A stretch of 34,393 bases of DNA from positions 1 through 34,393 of the forward strand of contig CALFMO010000021.1 of NCBI GenBank assembly GCA_937879855.1, read 5' to 3'. Both the position numbers and the translations under genes were made by a program. This document shows, in pieces, positions 9,005 to 16,169 of the stretch; positions within the stretch are counted from its first letter, which is position 1, and each line of letters begins with the position of its first letter. The notes under the pieces are model-generated. The model was not told where the DNA came from, ran no database searches, and saw nothing but the letters and a program-made list of their open reading frames with translations. This stretch comes from an uncultured Acidobacteriaceae bacterium (GTDB taxonomy: Bacteria; Acidobacteriota; Terriglobia; Terriglobales; Acidobacteriaceae).

Positions 9005-9069
9005 CAAAATGTTCACAACTCGGCATTTCGCAGTCTGCGACTCGAGACACAGTCTCTCCTGAAATGGTG

Positions 9070-9098
9070 CCCTGTCGCCTTCTAGAAAGGCGACAGGG
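9070..9098. terminator. Perfect 12-bp hairpin after the RiPP precursor gene
   Basis: CCCTGTCGCCTT (9070-9081) and its exact complement (9087-9098) enclose a 5-base loop. The hairpin begins six bases after the precursor stop on the minus strand and also lies 65 bases after the propeller gene on the plus strand. There is no clean U run on either side, so it may be a two-way terminator or a 3'-end mRNA stabiliser. Confidence 0.65.
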
Positions 9099-9104
9099 AT
9101 TTCC

Positions 9105-9233
9105 TTACTCGTCGAGGTCATAGGCCGGGATGCCGGTCTTGGCCGAGTCGGTGTGGACGACATTTGGCTTGTTTCCCTGAATGGAGCTGATAGCCTCACC
9201 CAGTACTTCAACTGACGGCTTATTGTAAGTCAT
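9105..9233 (-). CDS. Lasso-type RiPP precursor peptide (42 aa)
   Basis: A 42-residue peptide with a very strong ribosome-binding site (AAAGGAGGT, 8 bases before the ATG at 9233). The N-terminus MTYNKPSVEVLGEA fits the lasso leader pattern Y-x2-P-x5-G, which is read by PqqD-like recognition proteins. The second half is GNKPNVVHTDSAKTGIP and then AYDLDE. If Gly20 were the first core residue, the first acidic residue (Asp29) would be at position 10, not at 7-9 as in known lasso rings, and the usual Thr two residues before the cut is missing. Starting at Asn21 or Lys22 would give rings of 9 or 8. Prolines at 23 and 36 flank a 13-residue middle segment. The gene is last in the prolyl oligopeptidase-B2-cyclase run. 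Leader and context make it a RiPP precursor; the mature product is open. Confidence 0.8.
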   Translation of the reverse strand: MTYNKPSVEVLGEAISSIQGNKPNVVHTDSAKTGIPAYDLDE

Positions 9234-9305
9234 CTGGTTTTACCTCCTTTCTCCCGACATTTACGTATCCGATCGAGATCTCAGAACTCATTTTGCCGGG
9301 CCCAT

Positions 9306-9333
9306 TCTCCGGGTCAGAGCTGCGGACCGGAGA
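9306..9333. other. Intercistronic hairpin between cyclase and precursor
   Basis: TCTCCGG (9306-9312) and CCGGAGA (9327-9333) form a 7-bp stem that begins directly after the cyclase stop codon on the minus strand. With the hairpin at 9070-9098 it brackets the precursor message, a layout that often gives a stable, more abundant short transcript after processing. The function is inference. Confidence 0.45.
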
Positions 9334-11223
9334 CTATGATTTGGTGGCCCCATTCCCGGATAACAACCCGCGCCCTGCAACATTACGCATCCACAGTTCA
9401 AGAGCGATTGCGCGCAATATTTGAACAATATGAATGGCAGTACCGGTCTTGACGGAGTCAAGATGCTGCAGAAAAGATTCATCATTGATAAACCCCATCT
9501 TTGAGGTTAGGGAAGAACTGAAAAGGGAGTGGAGGCTAGTGAGACTACGCTCCACTCGAAGTATGTGGGATCGAGCGCCGAACTGCTTTGTTTTTCGACT
9601 TAGGACTTCCTTTGGAAGAAGCCGCGCAAGCGAGCGCCGCATGAGAGACCGCCGGTCTCCCGGGCGGAGGATCTGCGTTGCCGGTATAGCTAAAATGAAT
9701 TCAACTAATGGCTGATCCAGATATGGATAACGGATCTCGGCGTGCGCCGGGATAGCTACGTTCATTTTTGCCGTCTTATTTGCCATAAGGAACACATCGC
9801 GAATGTTCCAGGAGAGGGAAGGGCGGAAAGCACACACGGGGGTGTTGATAGCCGCAAGTTTGTCGTGAAGTCTGGTGTGCTTAGCGAATCTGGTTTCAAT
9901 CCACGGCTCTGGGCGAGTATTGGTCGAAAGATGCTCTCGAACTGCATGCGGTAAGAGATGCACAAGCGCATGCCACAGGACTTGAATTATCGGCTGTCGT
10001 TTGGCGAGACTCCAAGCGGCTGATTGCCTGATCAGATTCAACCACTTAAACTGAACTAGCAAATCAGCGAGTTGCGCGCTCGGATCAGGAATCCCCCCCA
10101 TGAATTCGTCCCCGCCCAGTCCGGATAGGACTACCCGGTAACCGCCATTACGAACTACAGCGGCGCATTCGCTCTCAAGATCAAGTCCTCCTCCGAAAGA
10201 GCCCGGAAGGGATTGGAATTCAGGCCATTCGACCAATGACAAGGTCTTTCCAACTTCGCTGGCGTCAATGTGATGTCCGGTCCTTCCACGCTGCTGTTCA
10301 ACCTTTGGAAAATACAGCCAGTCATCGCCGTATGGCTCAGTTTTGTCGTAATACGAGATGGTGTCCAATTGTGGTATTGTCGTCCCCTCGCCGACAAGAA
10401 TGTCATCCGCCATGCACACGATGGATGAGGAATCAAGTCCGCCGCTGAGCTCTGCGAGAACTGGAGAGTCTGAGCGTAACCTATGTCGTACCGACTGCCG
10501 GAAGAGATGGCGGAAGTGTTCCTCGTATTCCGCGTCAGCCTTGTAGTGAATACGTGACTTGGAATTGAACCGCCAGTATCGTTCGAAGGAAGGTGCGCCA
10601 TCACGAACTGTCATGAACTGTCCGGGTGGAACTTCCCGAATCTCGCGATAAGGCGTTAGATGGGCATCGGGATCATGCGCGAAGTATCCAGCGATGTAGT
10701 CATTGTCGATATGGAACTTGTCACGAGAGATCAAGACCAAAGAAGCGAGACCTGTTGCCCACCAAATCTGGTCCTTTTTCAGGTAGTAGAAGATATGGCG
10801 TATGGCCATGTAGTCCAGGGCGAAGATGAGTTCCCGCTCCACCGGCTTCCAGATGGTTAGAGCCCAGTCGCCGATGATGCGAGGGAAGCAGGCAGTTCCC
10901 CATTGGTCGAACGCGGCAGCAACGATACAGATGTCGGTCGAGCCGGCACCTTGAGAGCTTCGAAGCTCGGCATTTAGCTCGTCGCGGTTGTCGAGGCGAC
11001 CGTCCCAGGTGAGGATGAAGCCTCGGCGCGAGGTGTAAGGCTGCTTCTCTTGGCGTGATTCAGGCGTAGTGTGGAAAGGGCGATACAGCAATGCCACAGA
11101 GCGATCCACGTAAAACGACTTCCCGTCTGGGCCTTGTTGCTTTAAGGACTCGTTGAGGCTCTCCAGTAGTTCCGGGTCGACAGGTCTGCCGTCGAAGTTC
11201 CAGATGCCAGCCTGCACACTCAT
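9334..11223 (-). CDS. Asparagine-synthetase-like lasso cyclase (C protein)
   Basis: A 629-residue member of the asparagine synthetase B family. The N-terminal glutaminase-like domain (about 1-190) begins MSVQAGIW and lacks the catalytic Cys2, so it cannot use glutamine. This is the hallmark of lasso cyclases and beta-lactam synthetases rather than true AsnB. The synthetase domain carries the ATP-binding PP-loop SGGLDSS at 260-266 and GLGGDEFMGG further on. Known homologues adenylate an Asp/Glu side chain of the precursor and close a macrolactam with the core N-terminus. The ATG at 11223 has GAGGAG six bases upstream; a longer frame from a TTG at 11253 is less likely. It starts 14 bases after the B2 gene. 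The family role is firm; that the product is a true lasso is not. Confidence 0.88.
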   Translation of the reverse strand: MSVQAGIWNFDGRPVDPELLESLNESLKQQGPDGKSFYVDRSVALLYRPFHTTPESRQEKQPYTSRRGFILTWDGRLDNRDELNAELRSSQGAGSTDICIVAAAFDQWGTACFPRIIGDWALTIWKPVERELIFALDYMAIRHIFYYLKKDQIWWATGLASLVLISRDKFHIDNDYIAGYFAHDPDAHLTPYREIREVPPGQFMTVRDGAPSFERYWRFNSKSRIHYKADAEYEEHFRHLFRQSVRHRLRSDSPVLAELSGGLDSSSIVCMADDILVGEGTTIPQLDTISYYDKTEPYGDDWLYFPKVEQQRGRTGHHIDASEVGKTLSLVEWPEFQSLPGSFGGGLDLESECAAVVRNGGYRVVLSGLGGDEFMGGIPDPSAQLADLLVQFKWLNLIRQSAAWSLAKRQPIIQVLWHALVHLLPHAVREHLSTNTRPEPWIETRFAKHTRLHDKLAAINTPVCAFRPSLSWNIRDVFLMANKTAKMNVAIPAHAEIRYPYLDQPLVEFILAIPATQILRPGDRRSLMRRSLARLLPKEVLSRKTKQFGARSHILRVERSLTSLHSLFSSSLTSKMGFINDESFLQHLDSVKTGTAIHIVQILRAIALELWMRNVAGRGLLSGNGATKS

Positions 11224-11237
11224 GCCCGACTCCTCGA

Positions 11238-11609
11238 TTAGCAGCGATCCCAAACAGCGTAGGTAGCCTGGACGTTCGATCGTTCATTGATTGCCCGGCC
11301 GTCAACTTCCACCCATGCATGGGCCTTGAACGGCAGTTTTTGTGCACCCAGTACCATGAGTGCTGCTATGCCCTGCCTCCTGAGTAAATACGTGGTGACG
11401 AAGGAGCGTTGCAGGCAAAGCGCCTGCTTCGGATAACAGGCGCATGCGTAGTTGACTGCCATGCAGACCCGATCGACAATCTCCGTTCGGCCAGCCTTGC
11501 CGCCGACCTTCCAGCCTCTCACCATGGAGTACAGAGTCTTAAAACGACAAAGAGCGCTCAAAATGTCGTATGCCAATAGCATGAACAACGCTTGGAAGAA
11601 CAGAATCAT
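11238..11609 (-). CDS. Lasso peptide B2 protein (transglutaminase-like leader protease)
   Basis: A 123-residue stand-alone protease half of a split lasso B protein. It contains the Cys65 motif LCLQRS and the His97 motif AHAWVEVDG, the cysteine-protease core of the transglutaminase-like family that removes the leader of lasso precursors. At the position where most homologues have Asn-Asp after VDGR.., this protein has Asn108-Glu109, a possible change of the third catalytic residue. An N-terminal hydrophobic segment (about 1-20) is present. The ATG at 11609 has GAGGAG six bases upstream and overlaps the prolyl oligopeptidase stop as ATGA, so translation is coupled. The recognition half (PqqD-like) is encoded apart, at 15297-15650. 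Confidence 0.87.
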   Translation of the reverse strand: MILFFQALFMLLAYDILSALCRFKTLYSMVRGWKVGGKAGRTEIVDRVCMAVNYACACYPKQALCLQRSFVTTYLLRRQGIAALMVLGAQKLPFKAHAWVEVDGRAINERSNVQATYAVWDRC

Positions 11610-13672
11610 GCTGGCCTCCTCGCCTGAACTTGAACTCCGAGTTCGTGGCAGACAAAGCCGAGTCTGTCTGTTAGGGCTTCGATCTTGGTCGAGAAAGCTT
11701 GGACGGGAGTGTGGCCCCACGCTGGTTTGTAGTCAAGGAGGATAGGATGTGAGGAACCTGTCGCCGTTTGCAGGCGCGCTGCCATTTTGCGCGCGTGCAT
11801 CGGGTTGCACCGGGTGTCAGCGTCACCCGAGATGAGCAGGATGCCGGGATAGTCCGCACCGTCCTGCACGTGATGATAGGGTGAATAGTCAAGCAGTTTA
11901 TGGAAGTCTTCCTCATCTTCGGGTGAACCATATTCCTCTGCCCATCCCGCTGCGAAATCGAAGAGGTGATACCTCGTCATATCGAGCAAAGGACCCAGAC
12001 ATATTGCGGCGCGGAATAAGTTGGGGCGTTGGGTAAATGCGGCACCCACGAGCAGGCCGGCATTAGATCCGCCACCAATTGCGATTCGGCCCGGTGCGGC
12101 TCGCCCTCCGGCAATGAGCCACTCGGCGGCAGCGATAAAGTCATAAAACGCATTCTGTCGGTTTTCGCGCATTCCTGCCCGATGCCACTCCTCACCGAGT
12201 TCCGATCCGCCACGCAATGCGGGAACTGCAAATAGAAACCCTTGCTCCATGAGGAACGTGGCAAAGGCCGTGAATCGTGGCGTGACACAAGCGCCGAAGC
12301 CACCGTACCCTGACAAGAAGGTCGGTAGAGGACCCGAATGGAGGCGGTCTTTCCGGGCAGCAAGAAGAATCGGAACCATTGTCTTGTCCCGCGACGGATA
12401 CTCATTTTCCTCGACCTCGATCTCGTGCCCGTCAATGCGGAGATCAGACTTGTCGCAGGTGTAGAGTTTTTTCTGGCGTGTGTCGTAGCATTGAATGGAA
12501 GCTGGTTGGTGGATAGAAGTTTCGCTGTAGAACACTTTGTCAGAATTCGTCGTGCTGTTCAAAAGGTCAATACTGCCTAAGGCGGAGAAAACAATCTCTC
12601 CCTTGCCTTCTCCGTGGAGACGAAAGACCTCAAGGCTCGTCGCAAAGCGCTCAATGCGAGTTATGAAGATTTGGTCGCCTGCTACAGCAAACTGCTGAAT
12701 TCGCTGGCTGGTCTCGGGCACAACGTCGCACCAACATCTGGGATCAGGGGAAACAATATCGATATGAACAACGCGAAAGTTTGGGGCTGCGTAATCTGTG
12801 TAGGCAAACAATTGACCGCGCACGAAGAACGGCACAAAGCAACCCTCGATGTCTTGGAGCAGGGGCCTAGGTTGATCGAATGGGTTCGCTATTTTCTGCA
12901 GGTAGACCGACGTGCTGCGCAACTTTCCATTGGAGAACACAGGGAAGGCCAACAAATTCGCTTCGGGCGCGCAAAGAACTCCGACAACAAGGTTTGGCTT
13001 TTCGCCGGCGAAGAAGACTTCTTGATCTTGCGATCGATCGGTGCCGAAGCCATGCCAGAAGACGGCACGATAGTGAGGACGCGCGTCGTTCAGTTCGCGA
13101 TGTGAATAGTAGAAACCGGACCCGTCCGGTGCAAAAACAAATCCCGTGTAGAGCCCTTCGGGCAAGTTATCGGGAAGGACCACATTTCGTTCAACGTCCA
13201 CAATTTCCAGGGCTGAATGATCCGTTCCCCCTCGTCGGACGGAATACGCAAGCAATCGGCCATCCTCGGAGATCGCAACAGTAGAGACTGAAGTCGAGGC
13301 GCCCGTAGCGCGCAACGCTGGGTCAACGAGCGCGGTGTCCTCTCCGAATAACCCTTTTCGGATCACGATGGCAGGCTGCTCTCTGTCTTTCTGACGCTGA
13401 AGGAAGAAATAGCGGTCGCCGATGTTCCAAGGTTCGGAGACGACTCCCTTGGCAGCCAGTAACTCCTTGACCCGTTTCCTAATGTGTTCTCGACCCGGAA
13501 TCGCATCCAGATATGCGCGCGTGTACGCTGTCTGCTCTTCGAGCCATGCGCGTGTTCGCGGCGAGTCCTGATCTTCGAGCCAGCGATAGGGATCTGTGAT
13601 CTCCACGCCGTGCAGGGTTTCGGTAACGGGATCCACTGGGGTTGGCGGGGGGGCGACGACTGCAGGAGACAT
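11606..13672 (-). CDS. Prolyl oligopeptidase (S9A) in the RiPP operon
   Basis: A complete 688-residue cytosolic prolyl oligopeptidase without a signal peptide. The N-terminal part (DPYRWLED) leads into the propeller, and the alpha/beta hydrolase domain has the triad Ser536 (GGSNAG), Asp619 and His654 (WGHT). Arg621 and RGGSELGEEWHRAG, which line the substrate pocket, are intact. The family cuts short peptides after proline. In proteobacterial lasso loci an S9-family isopeptidase opens the finished lasso. In mushrooms and plants S9A enzymes (POPB, PCY1) cut and macrocyclise RiPP precursors. Here ATGA overlap with B2 says it belongs to peptide biosynthesis or turnover. The ATG at 13672 has GGAAGG six bases upstream. 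Whether it is a maturase or an isopeptidase cannot be read from sequence. Confidence 0.92.
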   Translation of the reverse strand: MSPAVVAPPPTPVDPVTETLHGVEITDPYRWLEDQDSPRTRAWLEEQTAYTRAYLDAIPGREHIRKRVKELLAAKGVVSEPWNIGDRYFFLQRQKDREQPAIVIRKGLFGEDTALVDPALRATGASTSVSTVAISEDGRLLAYSVRRGGTDHSALEIVDVERNVVLPDNLPEGLYTGFVFAPDGSGFYYSHRELNDARPHYRAVFWHGFGTDRSQDQEVFFAGEKPNLVVGVLCAPEANLLAFPVFSNGKLRSTSVYLQKIANPFDQPRPLLQDIEGCFVPFFVRGQLFAYTDYAAPNFRVVHIDIVSPDPRCWCDVVPETSQRIQQFAVAGDQIFITRIERFATSLEVFRLHGEGKGEIVFSALGSIDLLNSTTNSDKVFYSETSIHQPASIQCYDTRQKKLYTCDKSDLRIDGHEIEVEENEYPSRDKTMVPILLAARKDRLHSGPLPTFLSGYGGFGACVTPRFTAFATFLMEQGFLFAVPALRGGSELGEEWHRAGMRENRQNAFYDFIAAAEWLIAGGRAAPGRIAIGGGSNAGLLVGAAFTQRPNLFRAAICLGPLLDMTRYHLFDFAAGWAEEYGSPEDEEDFHKLLDYSPYHHVQDGADYPGILLISGDADTRCNPMHARKMAARLQTATGSSHPILLDYKPAWGHTPVQAFSTKIEALTDRLGFVCHELGVQVQARRPA

Positions 13673-13803
13673 GCGCTACCTTCCAAAACGAGCTGTCGAC
13701 TGAGGTGGCAGTTTGGGAACTTGGGATCTATCCCCAGATGTCGAGTTAAGCGATGAGCGCACCGTACATCCTCAGCCAACCCGTTCTGAAAAGATTTTTT
13801 TCG

Positions 13804-13819
13804 TGCATGAAATCTTGCA
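13804..13819. promoter_or_regulatory. RiPP-locus operator copy 1 (TGCATGAAATCTTGCA)
   Basis: Imperfect palindrome of the TGCAnGAAwTCkTGCA type, 132 bp upstream of the prolyl oligopeptidase start. It is nested in a further inverted repeat (AAGATTT ... AAATCTT). Confidence 0.55.
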
Positions 13820-13988
13820 GCTTGTCCTCCCATCAAACAATCTCGCGTCGACCCACCTGGTTCGTGGCACGAGTTCGGAACATAATGAGCGAAAAGAAGT
13901 TGAAAGAAAGAGTTAGTGAAACTAATGTCGGCTAGCAGCAATGGATCTGCAATTGGGGATCAGTAGCGACGCGTAGAGTCTGCCATCG

Positions 13989-14008
13989 CCTGCACGAAAT
14001 CGTGCAGG
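13989..14008. promoter_or_regulatory. RiPP-locus operator copy 2 (9-bp arms)
   Basis: CCTGCACGAAATCGTGCAGG has perfect 9-bp arms around a central AA and is the best copy of the locus palindrome. It lies 317 bp upstream of the prolyl oligopeptidase and 505 bp upstream of the S24-like regulator gene. Confidence 0.65.
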
Positions 14009-14512
14009 AACTCAGCTTCGCGCCTTCGGGAGCCAAGCCTGGACTCACGTCATGACACTTGATTAGCTACTCGAAACAAGGGGATTTCAACACGACTTGC
14101 AGTTCCCAGTGCATTGGCCCAGTAATCCTATTACTCTCCCGCGTTGTTCCGCTTTCCGAACAAAACCAAGATTCTTGTTGACGTAACCGGCCTTGCCTAT
14201 ATACTCAGGCGCAAATGGTGGTGTTATTCCCGCGTAGGTATCACTCGCCGCATTTTGTTCACACTGGAACCGCAATGAAAGAACAACTTTCTGCGAGCTG
14301 TCGTGTTGTACGGGTAAAGTAGGCGAAAGGATATTGCCGTCAAAACAACTTGTTAGTGCAGCTGAACATAAGGTGATAGGACGCACAGATGGGCTGATGC
14401 CAAGCGGCATCCCGAGGGGGCCTTCTGCGACACTTCCCGAAGAACGTAGTTTTATCGACTAGCAAGTGCAGACTTCCAACTCCCAGTCTGCTCTATTGCC
14501 GGAGTAGTAGTC

Positions 14513-15277
14513 ATGACCAGCCCGGGGGAATGGCTTCGAGGACTTCGGGAAGAGCTTCATCTCACGCTGATGGCGGTCGAGCGCCTGACCAGCGACATTG
14601 CGCGTAGTGCCAACGATGAACGCTATCGGATTCGACGTGGGCGGCTCGCCGACATGGAAGACGATAAGGCCGGGCCGGACATTTTCGAGGCCAAGAGCCT
14701 GAGCCAATGCTACAAAGTAACCTATCCCGCGATCTTGCAGGCTTTCGGCGTGAGGCTGGAAGACTCTGAAGATCTGCCGCAGGGCCCGACACGCTCCGAC
14801 GAGACGGCAAAACAGTGGTCCTTCGCTGACACCGATCGGCCGTTTTCCCTCACATTTCAGAGCAAGATCGGCTTCGATAAGACGCGGCTGGTAACCGAGA
14901 GCGCGGAAGAACTGGGAGTTCCCGCAATTGTTCGACAGCGTTTGGATGCAGGTCAGTTTCGACTGGGCATCATCGGCTTGACTGATGACACTATGGACGA
15001 TCTCGTCCCAGGCGGTTCCGTGGTTGTGATCGATAAATCGCATAACACGGTCGAGATGCGCGACTGGAAAACCATTCAAGAACGGCCGATCTACTTTGTG
15101 TGGCACGAAGACGGCTATAGTTGCTCGTGGTGCAACGTCGTACGCGACACGCTGTTCATTGTGCCTTATCCGACTTCGCGGCGGCCGGTGATGATTTTCA
15201 AAATGCCGCGCGCCGCGACCGTTATTGGTCGGATTATTCACGTCTGGCCTCCTTTGATCCTCCCTAAGCCGTCGTGA
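14513..15277 (+). CDS. XRE/S24-like transcriptional regulator
   Basis: A 254-residue protein. Residues 1-90 resemble an XRE helix-turn-helix domain with an insertion (WLRGLREELHLTLMAVERLT ... RRGRLADMEDDK ... SLSQCYKVTYPAILQAFGV). Residues about 140-254 have the S24/LexA-type sequence IGLTDDTMDDLVPGGSVVVID. The position of the nucleophilic Ser in the usual D-S-M motif is Thr160, so self-cleavage is doubtful and the domain may only bind a ligand or dimerise. It sits inside the RiPP locus, between the two pairs of palindromes, and is the natural candidate to bind them. The ATG at 14513 has GGAG upstream. Its gene ends 19 bp from the converging PqqD-like gene. Role in the locus is inference. Confidence 0.7.
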   Translation: MTSPGEWLRGLREELHLTLMAVERLTSDIARSANDERYRIRRGRLADMEDDKAGPDIFEAKSLSQCYKVTYPAILQAFGVRLEDSEDLPQGPTRSDETAKQWSFADTDRPFSLTFQSKIGFDKTRLVTESAEELGVPAIVRQRLDAGQFRLGIIGLTDDTMDDLVPGGSVVVIDKSHNTVEMRDWKTIQERPIYFVWHEDGYSCSWCNVVRDTLFIVPYPTSRRPVMIFKMPRAATVIGRIIHVWPPLILPKPS

Positions 15278-15296
15278 GAAGGTCGCCAGAAGTGTT

Positions 15297-15650
15297 CTAG
15301 TGCGCTGGAGTGCGCTGCTTAATCCAAGGAAAGATCCTGGTGAGCCATGATTGCCTGGCTAGCACGCGGCCTGCCGGATAGATCAGTCGCTTGGCTTCGA
15401 GTGCCTGAAGGAATTCAACAACATCGGAAAGGATTTGGGATCGGGAAATCGGGAAGTCCTGAGCCAAATCGTCCGCGATCTCATCAACGGAGTGATGTGT
15501 TTTCAAGAGCTCCCAAATCTTCAATCCGACAGGATTGAGGCTGAAGCAGATCCCCTGCTCAATATCCAACAGTACGGCTCCATCCTCGGAAGCAGTTTCC
15601 CGGACGCCCGGTGCGATCACGATGTCTTCTGTGGTAATCGGATTTTCCAT
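15297..15650 (-). CDS. PqqD-like RiPP recognition protein (lasso B1)
   Basis: A 117-residue protein of the PqqD family (RRE fold): ENPITTEDIVIAPGVRE, then LLDIEQGICFSLNPVGLKIW, where the NPVG-x-x-IW stretch is typical, followed by a helix bundle (SVDEIADDLAQDF, SQILSDVVEFLQALE). In lasso pathways the RRE binds the precursor leader and delivers it to B2 and the cyclase. Here it is a discrete protein, encoded 3.7 kb from B2. The ATG at 15650 has GAGGGG six bases upstream; the longer frame to 15734 would add a non-family N-terminus. A palindrome at 15742-15757 lies 92 bp upstream. An Arg/Trp-rich tail of about 20 residues is unusual for PqqD itself. Confidence 0.88.
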   Translation of the reverse strand: MENPITTEDIVIAPGVRETASEDGAVLLDIEQGICFSLNPVGLKIWELLKTHHSVDEIADDLAQDFPISRSQILSDVVEFLQALEAKRLIYPAGRVLARQSWLTRIFPWIKQRTPAH

Positions 15651-15741
15651 AGCTCCCCTCATTGGACTCTCGATTTGCTCAGGCCGAGCATCGGGGAAAT
15701 ATGTTTCATCATGCGAGCATCTGCAAAGAAACATTTTTGCT

Positions 15742-15757
15742 GCAGGAATTCGTGCAG
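15742..15757. promoter_or_regulatory. RiPP-locus operator copy 3 (TGCAGGAATTCGTGCA)
   Basis: Palindrome with one mismatched pair, 92 bp upstream of the PqqD-like start on the minus strand. Confidence 0.6.
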
Positions 15758-15925
15758 ACTGGATTCGCGGCGAAGTTGATGCATCGCTAACTGGAAATTT
15801 CGACCCGCAACTCTAAGTTCTTGCGCCGACTGAGATTCGTTTCGCAAGCATCAAGCCTTAAGCCTTGAGAGATTGGTTCCTCCATTCAGACTGGCACGTG
15901 CTGGTTGGACAGGTTCTCGAATGCG

Positions 15926-15941
15926 TGTAGGAATTCGTGCA
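15926..15941. promoter_or_regulatory. RiPP-locus operator copy 4 (TGTAGGAATTCGTGCA)
   Basis: Fourth copy, identical to copy 3 except TGTA for TGCA in the left arm. It lies 228 bp upstream of the exporter start and 184 bp from copy 3. Confidence 0.55.
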
Positions 15942-16169
15942 CGACGGCGGTCGGCCGCGGCCGGCGGGTCGCGTCACTTCTATAAATGGATGCGAAGGGC
16001 ATCTCCTCCTTGACCGCTGAAATGCAACCGGTTACGTGCATGCGAAGCCGCCGGAACACAGGGGCACGTCGACGTCGGCAGTGTCGAAATTGCAGCACTG
16101 AAAAAATATTTGTTCAGTTTCTTCCAAATTGCGCTAGGTAGTGAACGCGCCGGACAGAGAGGGAAATCT

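Larger units (their letters stand above)
13673..14512. other. Control region between prolyl oligopeptidase and S24-like regulator
   Basis: About 840 bases between divergent genes. It holds two copies of the locus palindrome (13804-13819 and 13991-14006). A 107-codon minus-strand frame at 14087-14410 has no ribosome-binding site and no recognisable domain, so I do not call it. The left part should contain the promoter of the operon, and the right part that of the regulator. Confidence 0.5.
15651..16169. other. Divergent control region between PqqD-like gene and ABC transporter
   Basis: About 520 bases with no convincing frame. It carries two copies of the locus palindrome (15742-15757 and 15926-15941) and should contain divergent promoters for the PqqD-like and exporter genes. 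No second precursor with a Y-x2-P leader was found here. Confidence 0.5.

Noticed and set aside
9334..11223. Primary-metabolism asparagine synthetase B
   Set aside because: Cys2 of the glutaminase domain is missing and the gene is coupled to a B2 protease and a precursor.
12614..13105. 163-codon plus-strand frame inside the prolyl oligopeptidase
   Set aside because: Antisense to a gene with an intact catalytic triad; no domain in the plus frame.
14087..14410. 107-codon minus-strand frame ending in C-x3-C-x2-C
   Set aside because: Looked like a possible second peptide precursor, but there is no ribosome-binding site, no lasso-type leader and no known family.
14459..15241. 260-codon frame antisense to the S24-like regulator
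   Set aside because: Almost complete overlap with a well-supported gene on the other strand; composition reflects the complementary frame.
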